From: Parazoarcus communis
GTDB lineage: Bacteria > Pseudomonadota > Gammaproteobacteria > Burkholderiales > Rhodocyclaceae
Assembly: GCF_003111665.1 (NCBI RefSeq)
Contig: NZ_CP022188.1
Span: 4,278,001-4,342,000 of the forward strand
Reading direction: 5' to 3'
Length of the DNA: 64,000 nt
The position numbers were made by a program, and so were the translations under genes. Shown in pieces: positions 21,208-29,025 of this stretch. How positions within the stretch are numbered: position 1 is the first letter of the stretch; each line of letters begins with the position of its first letter. Under the pieces are notes generated by a model. It saw nothing but the letters and a program-made list of their open reading frames with translations, was not told the DNA's origin and did not search any database.

Positions 21208-22499
21208 GCGGCGCCAACCCCGGCCTGGGCTATGAGGCAACGCCGCCGTTTTCGGCACCGCTGCGCTTCTTTCTCACCGCACCGCTGTTCGGCATCGTCG
21301 CCGGACTGGTGCTGATCGGCGACAGCGGCCTGCTTGCATCGCGCTGGACGCCGGGCACCCTGGCCGTGGTTCACCTGTTTGCAGTTGGCTTCCTGCTGCA
21401 GATCATGCTTGGCGCGCTGATCCAGATCATGCCCGTGGTCGCCGGGGCGGCGCTGCCCGCACCGCTGCTCACTGCCCGACTGACCCACGTCGGGCTCAGT
21501 CTGGGTGCAGCCGGACTTGCGGCCGGACTCGGCTTCGGCCTGCCGGACGTGCTGATCGGCGCAGCCGCACTGCTCGGGCTGAGCATTCTCGGCTTTCTTA
21601 GCTGCGCCGCCTTTGCCATCATTCGTGCGCCAAAGTCGTCCATGGCAAGCCACACGCCGCGTGATCTGCGCCTTTCGCTCACCGGCCTTGCACTTGCCGT
21701 CGCGCTGGGCTTCTCGATTGCACTCGGGCTCGCCGGCGGCGGTGGGCTTCCCCTGCCCTTCCCGACTCAGGTCAATCTTCACGCCGGCTGGGCGCTGCTT
21801 GGCTGGGCCGGCATTCTCCTCGCGGCGGTGAGCTGGGTGGTGGTCCCGATGTTCCAGATCACGCCCGCCTATCCGGTCGCGCTTACCCGTTACTGGGCGC
21901 CCGCCATTCTCGGCCTGCTGTGCGCATGGTCCATGCTCAGTGTCACCGGCTTCGACCAGACCGCGATCGTGCTCGCGCTTGCCCTGATCGCGGCCGTGGT
22001 CTGCTTTGCCGGCATCACGCTGCGCCAGCAGGCGCGCACGCGACGCAGCACGCCCGACGCCTCCTTTCGCGCCTTCCGCCTGGCGATGGTGGCCCTGATT
22101 GCCGGCGCCGCCCTCCTGATTTTTCCCCAGTTCTCCGATGCTGAGCGCTGGCCAGTGCTGGCCGGCATCCTGATCCTGCACGGTGGCCTGGGCGGCGCCA
22201 CCAGCGCCATGCTGTACAAGATCGTGCCCTTTCTGGCCTGGCTGCACCTTACCCAGGCCAAAATCAAGGCCCCCAACGTCAAGAAGCTGCTCCCGGATGC
22301 GCGCGCCAAAGCACAGCTCAGGATGCACGTGCTTGCGCTTGCAGCGCTGCTTGCCGCTGCACTGGCACCAGCGCTGGGGCCGCTTGCGGGACTCGCGCTG
22401 ATTGTGGAGTTCGGCTGGCTCCTGCTCAACATGCTCCATGTCGTCAGGATGTGGCGGGCAAACGCCCCCACGCCACAGCGCGCCGTCACACCAGCCTGA
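21204..22499 (+). CDS. Polytopic membrane protein resembling haem-copper oxidase subunit I / NnrS
   Basis: A 431-residue protein with about 12 hydrophobic helices. Several helices carry histidines in oxidase-like contexts: AVVHLFAVGFLLQIMLG, NLHAGWALLGWAGILL and LILHGGLGGATSAMLYKI, followed by PFLAWLH. This arrangement is like the subunit-I-like membrane proteins (NnrS and relatives) of denitrification regulons, but I cannot place it in a named family with certainty. Translation is coupled to the DUF2249 gene (ATGA). A role in NO tolerance or haem/copper handling is inferred from context and the upstream DNR/FNR box. Confidence 0.65.
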   Translation: MSGANPGLGYEATPPFSAPLRFFLTAPLFGIVAGLVLIGDSGLLASRWTPGTLAVVHLFAVGFLLQIMLGALIQIMPVVAGAALPAPLLTARLTHVGLSLGAAGLAAGLGFGLPDVLIGAAALLGLSILGFLSCAAFAIIRAPKSSMASHTPRDLRLSLTGLALAVALGFSIALGLAGGGGLPLPFPTQVNLHAGWALLGWAGILLAAVSWVVVPMFQITPAYPVALTRYWAPAILGLLCAWSMLSVTGFDQTAIVLALALIAAVVCFAGITLRQQARTRRSTPDASFRAFRLAMVALIAGAALLIFPQFSDAERWPVLAGILILHGGLGGATSAMLYKIVPFLAWLHLTQAKIKAPNVKKLLPDARAKAQLRMHVLALAALLAAALAPALGPLAGLALIVEFGWLLLNMLHVVRMWRANAPTPQRAVTPA

Positions 22500-22541
22500 T
22501 AAGATCGGCGCCTGTTCCGACCTCAGGCACCCGTCCCGCTC

Positions 22542-22937
22542 ATGCTCCGTATCCCGCCCGCCCTCAGTCGCGGCCTCTTCATCTTCGCCCTTGTCGCCGT
22601 GTTCTGGCTCGCCCTGCAACCGGCACCCGATGTCGTCCAGATCGTCAGCTGGCAGGACAAGATCGAACACGCGGTGCTGTTCGCCGTGCTGATGATGCTG
22701 GGCAGCCTTGCCTGGCCGGATCGCATGGCGCAGGTCGTGCTCGGCCTGCTCGCCTACGGTGCGGCGATGGAGGTCGCTCAGTCCTTCACCGACTACCGCT
22801 TCGGTGACCTGTGGGACTGGATTGCGGACGCCATCGGCCTGCTGCTCGCAGCCATCCCCGCCCGCCTGCTTGCGTCCCGCTTCAGCGCACAAGCAGTGAA
22901 GGCCCCAGGTACCGCCGGTGCACGAAACCAAGCCTGA
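22542..22937 (+). CDS. VanZ-like membrane protein
   Basis: A 131-residue protein with four predicted membrane helices. The VanZ-like signature is present: DKIEHAVLFAVLM in helix 2 and EVAQSFTDYRFGDLWDWIADAIG before the last helix. VanZ of enterococci gives low-level teicoplanin resistance; proteobacterial homologues are uncharacterised. It follows the NO-type operon by 42 bp and may be part of it or an independent gene before rlhA. Confidence 0.75.
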   Translation: MLRIPPALSRGLFIFALVAVFWLALQPAPDVVQIVSWQDKIEHAVLFAVLMMLGSLAWPDRMAQVVLGLLAYGAAMEVAQSFTDYRFGDLWDWIADAIGLLLAAIPARLLASRFSAQAVKAPGTAGARNQA

Positions 22938-22997
22938 AGATTCGCGAACCGGTATCATTACCGCCTTTCCGATCAAGACCTTGAAGTCGCGCCGCTG

Positions 22998-24965
22998 ATG
23001 AACGCCCGTCACCAACTCGAACTCCTGTCCCCTGCCAAGAATGCCGACTTCGGCATCGAAGCCATCACCCACGGGGCAGACGCCGTCTATATCGGCGGAC
23101 CGTCGTTCGGCGCGCGCGCCTCAGCGGAAAACACGGTTGCCGATATTGCCCGCCTGAGTGCACACGCCCACCGCTTTCATGCGCAGGTGTTCGTGGCGCT
23201 CAACACCATCCTGCGCGACGATGAGCTCGAAGATGCGCGCAAGCTCATCTGGCAACTCTACGACGCCGGCGCCGACGCCCTGATCGTGCAGGACATGGGC
23301 CTGCTCGAACTCGACCTGCCCCCGATCCAGCTTCACGCCAGCACCCAGACCGACATCCGCGACGCGGCCAAGGCCCGCTTCCTGCAGGACGTCGGTTTTT
23401 CGCAGATCGTGCTCGCACGTGAGCTCACGCTGGACGAGGTCAAGAAGATCGCCGCAGCCACCGAGTGCCAGCTCGAGTATTTCGTCCATGGCGCCCTGTG
23501 CGTGGCCTTCAGCGGCCAGTGCTACATCAGCCACGCCCACACCGGACGCAGCGCCAACCGCGGAGAATGCTCGCAGGCCTGCCGCCTGCCTTACGACCTG
23601 GCTGACAAGGACGGAAACATCATCGCCCGCGACCAGCACATGCTGTCGATGAAGGACAACAACCAGAGCGCCAACCTGCGCACCCTGGCTGCGGCCGGCG
23701 TGAGCTCGTTCAAGATCGAGGGCCGCTACAAGGACCTGTCCTACGTCAAGAACATCACCGCGCACTACCGTCAGCTGCTCGACGAGATCATCGAACACCC
23801 CGATGCCGACGGCCCCGCATGGCAGCGCGCCTCGAGCGGGCGCAGCACCTTCCTGTTCACGCCGCAGGCGGAGAAGACCTTCAACCGCGGCTATACCGAT
23901 TACTTCACCAACAAGCGCCAGCACGGCATCGAAGCCTTCGAATCGCCCAAGTTCGTCGGAGAGGCGATCGGCCGCGTGACCCGCATCGACACCAAGGCCG
24001 GCAAGTTCTTCGAGATCGAGCGCGTGGCGCCGATCCACAACGGCGACGGCCTCACCTGGTACGACGCCAAAGGCGACCTCACCGGCCTGCGCATCAACCG
24101 TGCCGAGCACGACGCGGCAGGCGAAGGCGTGGATCGCATCTTTACTGCCGACGCGCTGCCGGCCGACCTGGTGCCCGGCACCTCGGTGTTCCGCAACCAC
24201 GATCAGGCTTTCGAGCGTGCGCTGGAAAAGAAATCCGCCGATCGCCGCATCACGGTGGACGCACGCTTTTTCGCAACTGCCGACGGCTATGCGCTGACCC
24301 TGAGCGACGAGGACGGCGTGACCGCGACGGCCAGCATCCAGGCGGCCCACGAAGCTGCCCAGCAGGCCGAACGTGCGCTGAACACGATCCGCGACCACAT
24401 CGCGAAGCTTGGCAACACGATCTTCACGGCACAGGAAATCACGCTCGATGTCGCCGACGCGCCCTTCCTGCCGGCCTCGGCGCTCAATGCGCTGCGTCGT
24501 GACGCCGTCGAACAGCTGGAGGCTGCGCGCCTGCAGGCCCACGCCCGTCCGCCGCGTGCGGCGCCGGTCGAACCGCCCGCTCCATTCCCGGACGACTCGC
24601 TGAGCTATCTCGCCAACGTCCTCAACGAAAAGGCGCGTGATTTCTATGTGAAACACGGCGTCAAGCTGATCGACGCGGCCTACGAGGCCAATGAAGAGCA
24701 CGGCGAGGTGTCAGTGATGATCACCAAGCACTGCCTGCGCTACAGCTTCAACCTGTGCCCCAAGGAAGTGAAAGGCATCCGCCCCGACCCGATGACCCTG
24801 GTCAACGGCAAGGAGACCCTCACGCTGCGCTTCGACTGCAAGCGCTGCGAGATGCACGTGATGGGCGAACTGAAGCCGCACGTCGCCAAGCTGCAGGCAC
24901 AGGTCGCACCGCAGAAGATCAGCTTCCATCCCACGCGCCCCGGCGCGGGCGTTACCGCTCAGTAG
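22998..24965 (+). CDS. rlhA: U32-family 23S rRNA cytidine hydroxylase RlhA
   Basis: A 655-residue peptidase-U32-family protein. The N-terminal half carries family motifs AKNADFGIEAITHGADAVYIGG and the cysteine-rich block from YFVHGALCVAFSGQCY to RGECSQACRLPY, which binds an Fe-S cluster. The length and the C-terminal extension after residue 400 match RlhA (YdcP), which hydroxylates C2501 of 23S rRNA, rather than the shorter tRNA enzymes TrhP/TrhO of about 450 residues. Despite the family name, protease activity is not expected. The 3' end overlaps that of the convergent slyX gene by 7 bp. Confidence 0.8.
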   Translation: MNARHQLELLSPAKNADFGIEAITHGADAVYIGGPSFGARASAENTVADIARLSAHAHRFHAQVFVALNTILRDDELEDARKLIWQLYDAGADALIVQDMGLLELDLPPIQLHASTQTDIRDAAKARFLQDVGFSQIVLARELTLDEVKKIAAATECQLEYFVHGALCVAFSGQCYISHAHTGRSANRGECSQACRLPYDLADKDGNIIARDQHMLSMKDNNQSANLRTLAAAGVSSFKIEGRYKDLSYVKNITAHYRQLLDEIIEHPDADGPAWQRASSGRSTFLFTPQAEKTFNRGYTDYFTNKRQHGIEAFESPKFVGEAIGRVTRIDTKAGKFFEIERVAPIHNGDGLTWYDAKGDLTGLRINRAEHDAAGEGVDRIFTADALPADLVPGTSVFRNHDQAFERALEKKSADRRITVDARFFATADGYALTLSDEDGVTATASIQAAHEAAQQAERALNTIRDHIAKLGNTIFTAQEITLDVADAPFLPASALNALRRDAVEQLEAARLQAHARPPRAAPVEPPAPFPDDSLSYLANVLNEKARDFYVKHGVKLIDAAYEANEEHGEVSVMITKHCLRYSFNLCPKEVKGIRPDPMTLVNGKETLTLRFDCKRCEMHVMGELKPHVAKLQAQVAPQKISFHPTRPGAGVTAQ

Positions 24966-25159
24966 TGCGGCGGCACTTCGTCTTCCGGACTCAGGCGTCC
25001 GGGAGGCTGAACGGCCTGCATCTGCTGCGCAAGTTGCCGCAGATGCTGCTGCATCAGGTCGATCTGCTGTTGCTGGCGGTAGACGGTGCGATTGAGTTCG
25101 TCGAGCAGATCCTCGGCAAACATCAGCTTCGATTCGAGGCGTTCGATGCGCTCTTCCAT
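24959..25159 (-). CDS. slyX: SlyX family protein
   Basis: A 66-residue mostly helical protein (MEERIERLESKLMFAEDLLD...) with the heptad pattern of a coiled coil and a proline-rich C-terminus ending PPHY, typical of SlyX. Function is unknown; in enterobacteria it lies near slyD, here 16 kb away. The frame is open further upstream, but the family start is this ATG. Its 3' end overlaps rlhA by 7 bp. Confidence 0.85.
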   Translation of the reverse strand: MEERIERLESKLMFAEDLLDELNRTVYRQQQQIDLMQQHLRQLAQQMQAVQPPGRLSPEDEVPPHY

Positions 25160-25247
25160 GACGGCGGCGGCAGAGTGGCCGCAAATTGGCTTCGGGGCGC
25201 GGATTCTAACCCGCGCCACCGCCAAACGAGCGCAAATGCAGCCCGAC

Positions 25248-25514
25248 TCAATGCGCCACTGCCAGCGCCTCGACCGCAGCAGTGAGTGCGGGCACGACCT
25301 CTGCGCCATCGCTTTCCGCCAGCAGGTCACGTGCATGGGCGAGCAGTGCATCGGCCTTGCCGGCCTCGTTCCCCACCTTCAGCTCGCTTGCAAAACACCC
25401 GATACTGCCCGCCACCAGGCGCGTGATGCGGCCGTTCTCGCCGGCAATCCGGCTGCTGGCAATGGCATTTGCGATCAGCTCGGAGACAATGCGCGGGTAG
25501 TCCTTGTCGGCCAC
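25248..25514 (-). CDS. Small helical protein coupled to nafY
   Basis: An 88-residue protein from GTG (MADKDYPRIVSELIANAI), with GAGGAG 7 nt upstream inside the nafY 3' end and only 4 bp after the nafY stop. It is predicted all-helical with no membrane segment or metal motif; one Cys lies in GSIGCFASEL. I do not recognise the family. Co-transcription with nafY from a sigma-54 promoter suggests a nitrogen-fixation-associated role. The alternative upstream Met (25574) would overlap nafY heavily. Confidence 0.6.
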   Translation of the reverse strand: MADKDYPRIVSELIANAIASSRIAGENGRITRLVAGSIGCFASELKVGNEAGKADALLAHARDLLAESDGAEVVPALTAAVEALAVAH

Positions 25515-25518
25515 GATC

Positions 25519-26253
25519 TCACTCCTCGACCGACGCCGCAGCGTAGTTGCGCAGCCGGCGCTCGGCGCTGACACCCAGGATCTTGGCCAGCCAGGGCGGC
25601 GGCGAGCCCTTCATCATGTCCTGAAACTCGGCCATCACCTCCATCGCCGGTCCACCCTCGATACGCTTGATCGGGTAGATATTGCCCTTGATCACCTTCG
25701 CAGCCGCCGGACCACCGATGGAGACGACGTAGAGCACATGGCAATCGGAGATGAGCTGCACGCGAAAGCCATTCTTGTCGTCGGCAAAGTCGGCTTCGAG
25801 CGCGTCGCGGATGTCCACCAGGCGGATCTCGGTCGCCGACACCTGATAGACCAGATAGCGGATACAGGATCCGAAATGCCCGTTGAGCGCCTCGCCACTG
25901 TCGGAGGCGAGCGCCACCCGCACCGACCCCGGCATGTCGCCCTCAGCGAACGCCAGCACCGGCGGCAAGGGGTCGCCCTGGGTGTCGCCCCACAGGATGC
26001 GCACGGCGAGCTTCATCGCCTCCAGGCCGATTCCGATGTCTTCACCATCCTCCTCTCCATCCACGCTGGCAAAGGCCGTCTTCAGATCCGTCACGGTCAC
26101 CGTGCGCAGATTGTCGGTGTCGATCTGCTCGCTGCCAATCCGGTTCTGCAGCACATCGATCAGTTTCGGCAGGGTGATGCCCGGCATCGACCGGGCTGCG
26201 AGGGCGACGCGCAGCGCGGCGTCACGGGTGATGGGCATTGCGCTCTCTTGCAT
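25519..26253 (-). CDS. nafY: NafY-like dinitrogenase FeMo-cofactor-binding protein
   Basis: A 244-residue protein with two parts. The N-terminal helical region (about 1-100) resembles the apodinitrogenase-binding domain of NafY. The C-terminal half is a NifX/NifB-C-type FeMo-co-binding domain (VRVALASDSGEALNGHFGSC, then VQLISDCHVLYVVSIGGPAAAKVIKGNIYPIK). In Azotobacter NafY holds FeMo-co and stabilises apodinitrogenase. GAGGAG lies 8 nt before the chosen ATG; an upstream Met (26310) is excluded because the sigma-54 promoter overlaps it. No nif structural genes are in the window, so this is a satellite gene of a nif regulon. Confidence 0.85.
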   Translation of the reverse strand: MQESAMPITRDAALRVALAARSMPGITLPKLIDVLQNRIGSEQIDTDNLRTVTVTDLKTAFASVDGEEDGEDIGIGLEAMKLAVRILWGDTQGDPLPPVLAFAEGDMPGSVRVALASDSGEALNGHFGSCIRYLVYQVSATEIRLVDIRDALEADFADDKNGFRVQLISDCHVLYVVSIGGPAAAKVIKGNIYPIKRIEGGPAMEVMAEFQDMMKGSPPPWLAKILGVSAERRLRNYAAASVEE

Positions 26254-26290
26254 GGTGAAGACTCCTCTTGGTCGGGGTTGTGCTCCCTCC

Positions 26291-26307
26291 AGCAGATTGA
26301 GTGCCAG
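26291..26307 (-). promoter_or_regulatory. Sigma-54 promoter of nafY
   Basis: On the minus strand CTGGCACTCAATCTGCT: GG and GC elements exactly 10 bp apart, matching TGGCAC-N5-TTGC except one position of the -12 box. The expected start (near 26280) lies about 27 nt before the nafY ATG. Confidence 0.8.
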
Positions 26308-26383
26308 CATCGCCAGCTCCGCTCCGGCACCCTATCCATCTGTTTTTCAATGGGTTTAATAGACGTGAATCAGGCATGCAGAC

Positions 26384-26399
26384 TGTGCGTTTCTCGACA
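26384..26399 (-). promoter_or_regulatory. NifA upstream activator sequence
   Basis: TGTGCGTTTCTCGACA is an exact TGT-N10-ACA site, centred about 111 bp upstream of the expected nafY transcription start, the usual 80-150 bp distance for NifA. The motif is short, so chance occurrence alone is possible; the pairing with a sigma-54 promoter strengthens it. Confidence 0.65.
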
Positions 26400-26523
26400 A
26401 ACACGGGTAGCGCGCCAACAAAGACGACATGGCGAGCGGTGAAAGGCGTGCCGTGGATGCTACGGACTGCGCTGCAGCAAACAGCGCGCTATCATCGGGG
26501 CAAGACTCAACCATCGGATCTTC

Positions 26524-27165
26524 ATGTCGAACGCGCCCTCTCAGTCCGCTCCGGAAGCCCCTGCCGAACTGAGCGCCCGCCACAGCCCGCTCGACGACGT
26601 GCAAGCCCTGCTCGTGGGCACGCTGTTTCTGGCCCTGTCGATCTCGTTCTTTCGCGACGCGGGCATGCTCACCGGCGGCACGGCCGGTCTGGCCTTTCTG
26701 ATCCACTACGCCTTCGACCTGCCCTTCGGCGCAGCCTTCTTCGCGATCAACCTGCCCTTCTACATCTTTGCGCTGCGCGCACTCGGGCGCGAGTTCACGC
26801 TGAAGACCTTCTGTACCGTGCTGCTGCTCTCGGTGTGCACCGAATGGTTGCCCAGCCTGTTGAGCATTGCCCATGTCGACCCGGTCTTTGCCGCGATCAT
26901 GGGCGGACTGCTAGCGGGTACCGGCCTGCTGATGCTGATCCGCCACCGCTCCAGCCTGGGGGGCGTGGGCGTCCTGGCGATCTACCTGCAACAGCGCAAA
27001 GGCTGGCGCGCGGGCTGGGTGCAGATGGCGGCGGACTGCGTGATCATGGCGCTCGCGCTGCTGGCGATAGACGCCCGGCTGGTCGGGCTTTCGGTGCTCG
27101 GCGCGGTGGCGGTGAACTTCGTCATTGCAGTGAATCACCGCCCCGGGCGTTATTTCGGGATCTGA
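26524..27165 (+). CDS. YitT family membrane protein
   Basis: A 213-residue protein with about 5-6 hydrophobic helices. YitT/DUF161 features include SISFFRDAGMLTGGTAGLAFLI near the N-terminus and GLLAGTGLLMLIRHRSSLGGVGVLAIYLQ in the middle. It lacks the C-terminal DUF2179 cytoplasmic domain of Bacillus YitT. Function is unknown, suggested transporter. It is divergent from nafY, and the next small gene starts 3 bp after its stop. Confidence 0.82.
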   Translation: MSNAPSQSAPEAPAELSARHSPLDDVQALLVGTLFLALSISFFRDAGMLTGGTAGLAFLIHYAFDLPFGAAFFAINLPFYIFALRALGREFTLKTFCTVLLLSVCTEWLPSLLSIAHVDPVFAAIMGGLLAGTGLLMLIRHRSSLGGVGVLAIYLQQRKGWRAGWVQMAADCVIMALALLAIDARLVGLSVLGAVAVNFVIAVNHRPGRYFGI

Positions 27166-27167
27166 GC

Positions 27168-27407
27168 GTGGCGGCCGAAATCGCCGAGCTGCGCCGCTGC
27201 CCGACCTGCCAGCGCTGGGACGGCACGCGTCAGCTGGCCGCAGACGGCAGCACGGTCGAGCTCGATCCGGCAAACAACCGCGGCAAATGCACCGAAGGCC
27301 CCTGGCACGGCTCCTTGCGCGGGCCACGCAACGCCTGTGGCCAGTGGCTGCAATGGATCGAAATCCTGCCCGTCAATACGCCTGACAACTCAGCGACTGA
27401 CAGCTAA
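27168..27407 (+). CDS. Small CxxC protein, unknown function
   Basis: A 79-residue frame from GTG two codons after yitT: MAAEIAELRRCPTCQRWDG, then cysteines in NNRGKCTEGPW and RNACGQW. The four Cys with the CPTC pair look like a structural zinc site. It contains Trp-rich short motifs and no membrane segment. The GTG start and coupling to yitT are inference. It ends 29 bp before the convergent ylqF stop. Confidence 0.5.
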   Translation: MAAEIAELRRCPTCQRWDGTRQLAADGSTVELDPANNRGKCTEGPWHGSLRGPRNACGQWLQWIEILPVNTPDNSATDS

Positions 27408-27436
27408 GGGCAGCGAAGTCCCCAGCCCGGCCACCT

Positions 27437-28357
27437 TTATTCTTCTTCGTCTTCATCCACTGCAAGGTCTGGATTGACCGGCACAGGCCCGTTCGCAAGC
27501 GCAGCCGCAAGCATCTGGCTGCGGCTGTCGGGGGTTTCCAGACTGATCCTGCCCAGCGCGCCGCTGCGATAGTCGAGCAACAGGATCTGAGCGGCCTTCT
27601 CCAGATCGAGACCGCCCCCCTTTTGCAGGCAGCCGCGACGACGTCCGACCTCCTCGACCAGCCCCGGCCCGTCGAAGTTCGACGGGTCAATGCGATAGCG
27701 GGCGGCGAGCAGCGCAGGGTAGCGTTCGAGCAGCACGTCACCCAGAAAGGCCGCGACCTCCTCGTCGATCACCGCATTGCGGCCGATCGCATGGCTCGCC
27801 GCGAGCATGAAGCCGTCGGAATCGTAGTCGATCTTGGGCCACATCAGTCCGGGCGTATCGGTGAGCGTCAGGCCGGGGCCGAGATCGAGCGTCTGCTGGC
27901 TCTTGGTCACCGCCGGTTCGTCGCCAACCTTGGCCACCTTGCGCTTGATCAGCGCATTCATCAGCGTGGACTTGCCCACGTTGGGAATGCCCATCAGGAT
28001 CATCCGCAGCGGCTTAATGTTGTCGCTGCGGTGCGGTGCGAGCTGGCGACACAGGCCGGTGATGCGTGCCACGTCAGCCGGCTTCTTGGCCGAAATCGAC
28101 ACGGCCTTCACCCCCGGCTGACGGTTGTAGAAATCCATCCACGCCTGCGTCGCCACCGGGTCGGCGAGATCCGCCTTGTTCAGGAGCTTGAGACAGGGGC
28201 GGTTGCGGAAGCGGCGCAACTCTCCGATCATCGGATTGCTGCTGGCTTCGGGCAGGCGGGCATCGGTCACTTCGATGACGACATCAATCGCAGCCAGCGT
28301 CTCCGCCGCTTTCCGGCGCGCGGAGTTCATGTGACCGGGGAACCACTGGATGGGCAT
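27437..28357 (-). CDS. ylqF: Ribosome biogenesis GTPase YlqF/RbgA
   Basis: A 306-residue circularly permuted GTPase that matures the large ribosomal subunit. The permuted order is visible: G4 NKAD (about residue 60), then G5, then G1 GIPNVGKS (about 125), then G3 DTPG. The N-terminus MPIQWFPGHMNSARRK and the C-terminal RNA-binding ANTAR-like region are typical. The very C-terminus is acidic (DEDEEE). It is divergent from the cold-shock gene. Confidence 0.9.
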   Translation of the reverse strand: MPIQWFPGHMNSARRKAAETLAAIDVVIEVTDARLPEASSNPMIGELRRFRNRPCLKLLNKADLADPVATQAWMDFYNRQPGVKAVSISAKKPADVARITGLCRQLAPHRSDNIKPLRMILMGIPNVGKSTLMNALIKRKVAKVGDEPAVTKSQQTLDLGPGLTLTDTPGLMWPKIDYDSDGFMLAASHAIGRNAVIDEEVAAFLGDVLLERYPALLAARYRIDPSNFDGPGLVEEVGRRRGCLQKGGGLDLEKAAQILLLDYRSGALGRISLETPDSRSQMLAAALANGPVPVNPDLAVDEDEEE

Positions 28358-28673
28358 CTGAAATCCGGACTAACTAAAAAGGGCCTGCATTATCCCACCT
28401 TCCGGCCCCAACTGAATCCGGCGCGCACAGCGACTTGCGATACACCTCGTCATCGTCATATCCATCCCCTTGCATGACGAATCAAAAAAAAACCCCACAC
28501 CCAATAAAAACCATGTATTGTGGCGTCGCAGTCGATTCAAGCAGTTGTCTTTGTGGTGTCGTTTCCGCGTGTTCGTTCCGCGAACTTTACGGTTTGATTC
28601 CCTCGATACTTGTTTCTTGATCGTTCCTGCACTCTGGGCGCGAGCCCCTTCTTATGTTTTAAAGGAACGCAAA
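28358..28673 (+). other. Leader region of the cold-shock gene
   Basis: 316 bp without a gene, more AT-rich than its surroundings, with an A-tract at 28485-28493. Long structured leaders are usual for cspA-type mRNAs and serve as cold sensors. I see no confident promoter hexamers. Confidence 0.4.
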
Positions 28674-28883
28674 ATGAGCACTCAAACCGGTACCGTCAAG
28701 TGGTTCAACGACGCCAAGGGCTTCGGCTTCATCACCCCGGAACAGGGCGGTGACGACCTGTTCGCACACTTCAGCGAAATTCAAGGCAAGGGCTTCAAGA
28801 GCCTGGCCGAGAACCAGCGCGTAGAATTCGAAGTCAAGAACGGCCCCAAGGGCCTGCAGGCGGCTAACATCCGCCCGCTCTGA
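28674..28883 (+). CDS. Cold-shock protein (CspA family)
   Basis: A 69-residue single cold-shock domain. RNP1 is KGFGFIT and RNP2 is DLFAHFSEI; the opening is the canonical [13 protein letters not shown]. It binds single-stranded RNA/DNA and prevents secondary structure in the cold. AAAGGAA lies 7 nt before the ATG, and a strong terminator follows. A DEAD-box helicase gene comes next, a partner in cold-shock RNA metabolism. Confidence 0.95.
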   Translation: MSTQTGTVKWFNDAKGFGFITPEQGGDDLFAHFSEIQGKGFKSLAENQRVEFEVKNGPKGLQAANIRPL

Positions 28884-28905
28884 TCAGCCCTCGCTGATCA
28901 CTCAG

Positions 28906-28936
28906 AACGCGGCCTCAGGGCCGCGTTTTTGTTTTT
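28906..28936 (+). terminator. Intrinsic terminator after the cold-shock gene
   Basis: AACGCGGCC, loop TCAG, GGCCGCGTT, followed by TTTGTTTTT. A perfect 9-bp stem. Confidence 0.9.
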
Positions 28937-29025
28937 GTGGTGCCGGACAGCCATACTGGGACATTGTCCCGGCTGCAGATCACCGCGCCCCCTGGCCCCG
29001 GCCTCACTACGCATCATCCTCTGCC

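Noticed and set aside
21150..23072. 640-codon open frame antisense to the hemerythrin operon and rlhA start
   Set aside because: Low-complexity Gln/Gly/Arg-rich translation, no start signals, and covers several well-supported genes.
23121..24701. 526-codon open frame antisense to rlhA
   Set aside because: Shadow frame; rlhA has clear family motifs on the other strand.
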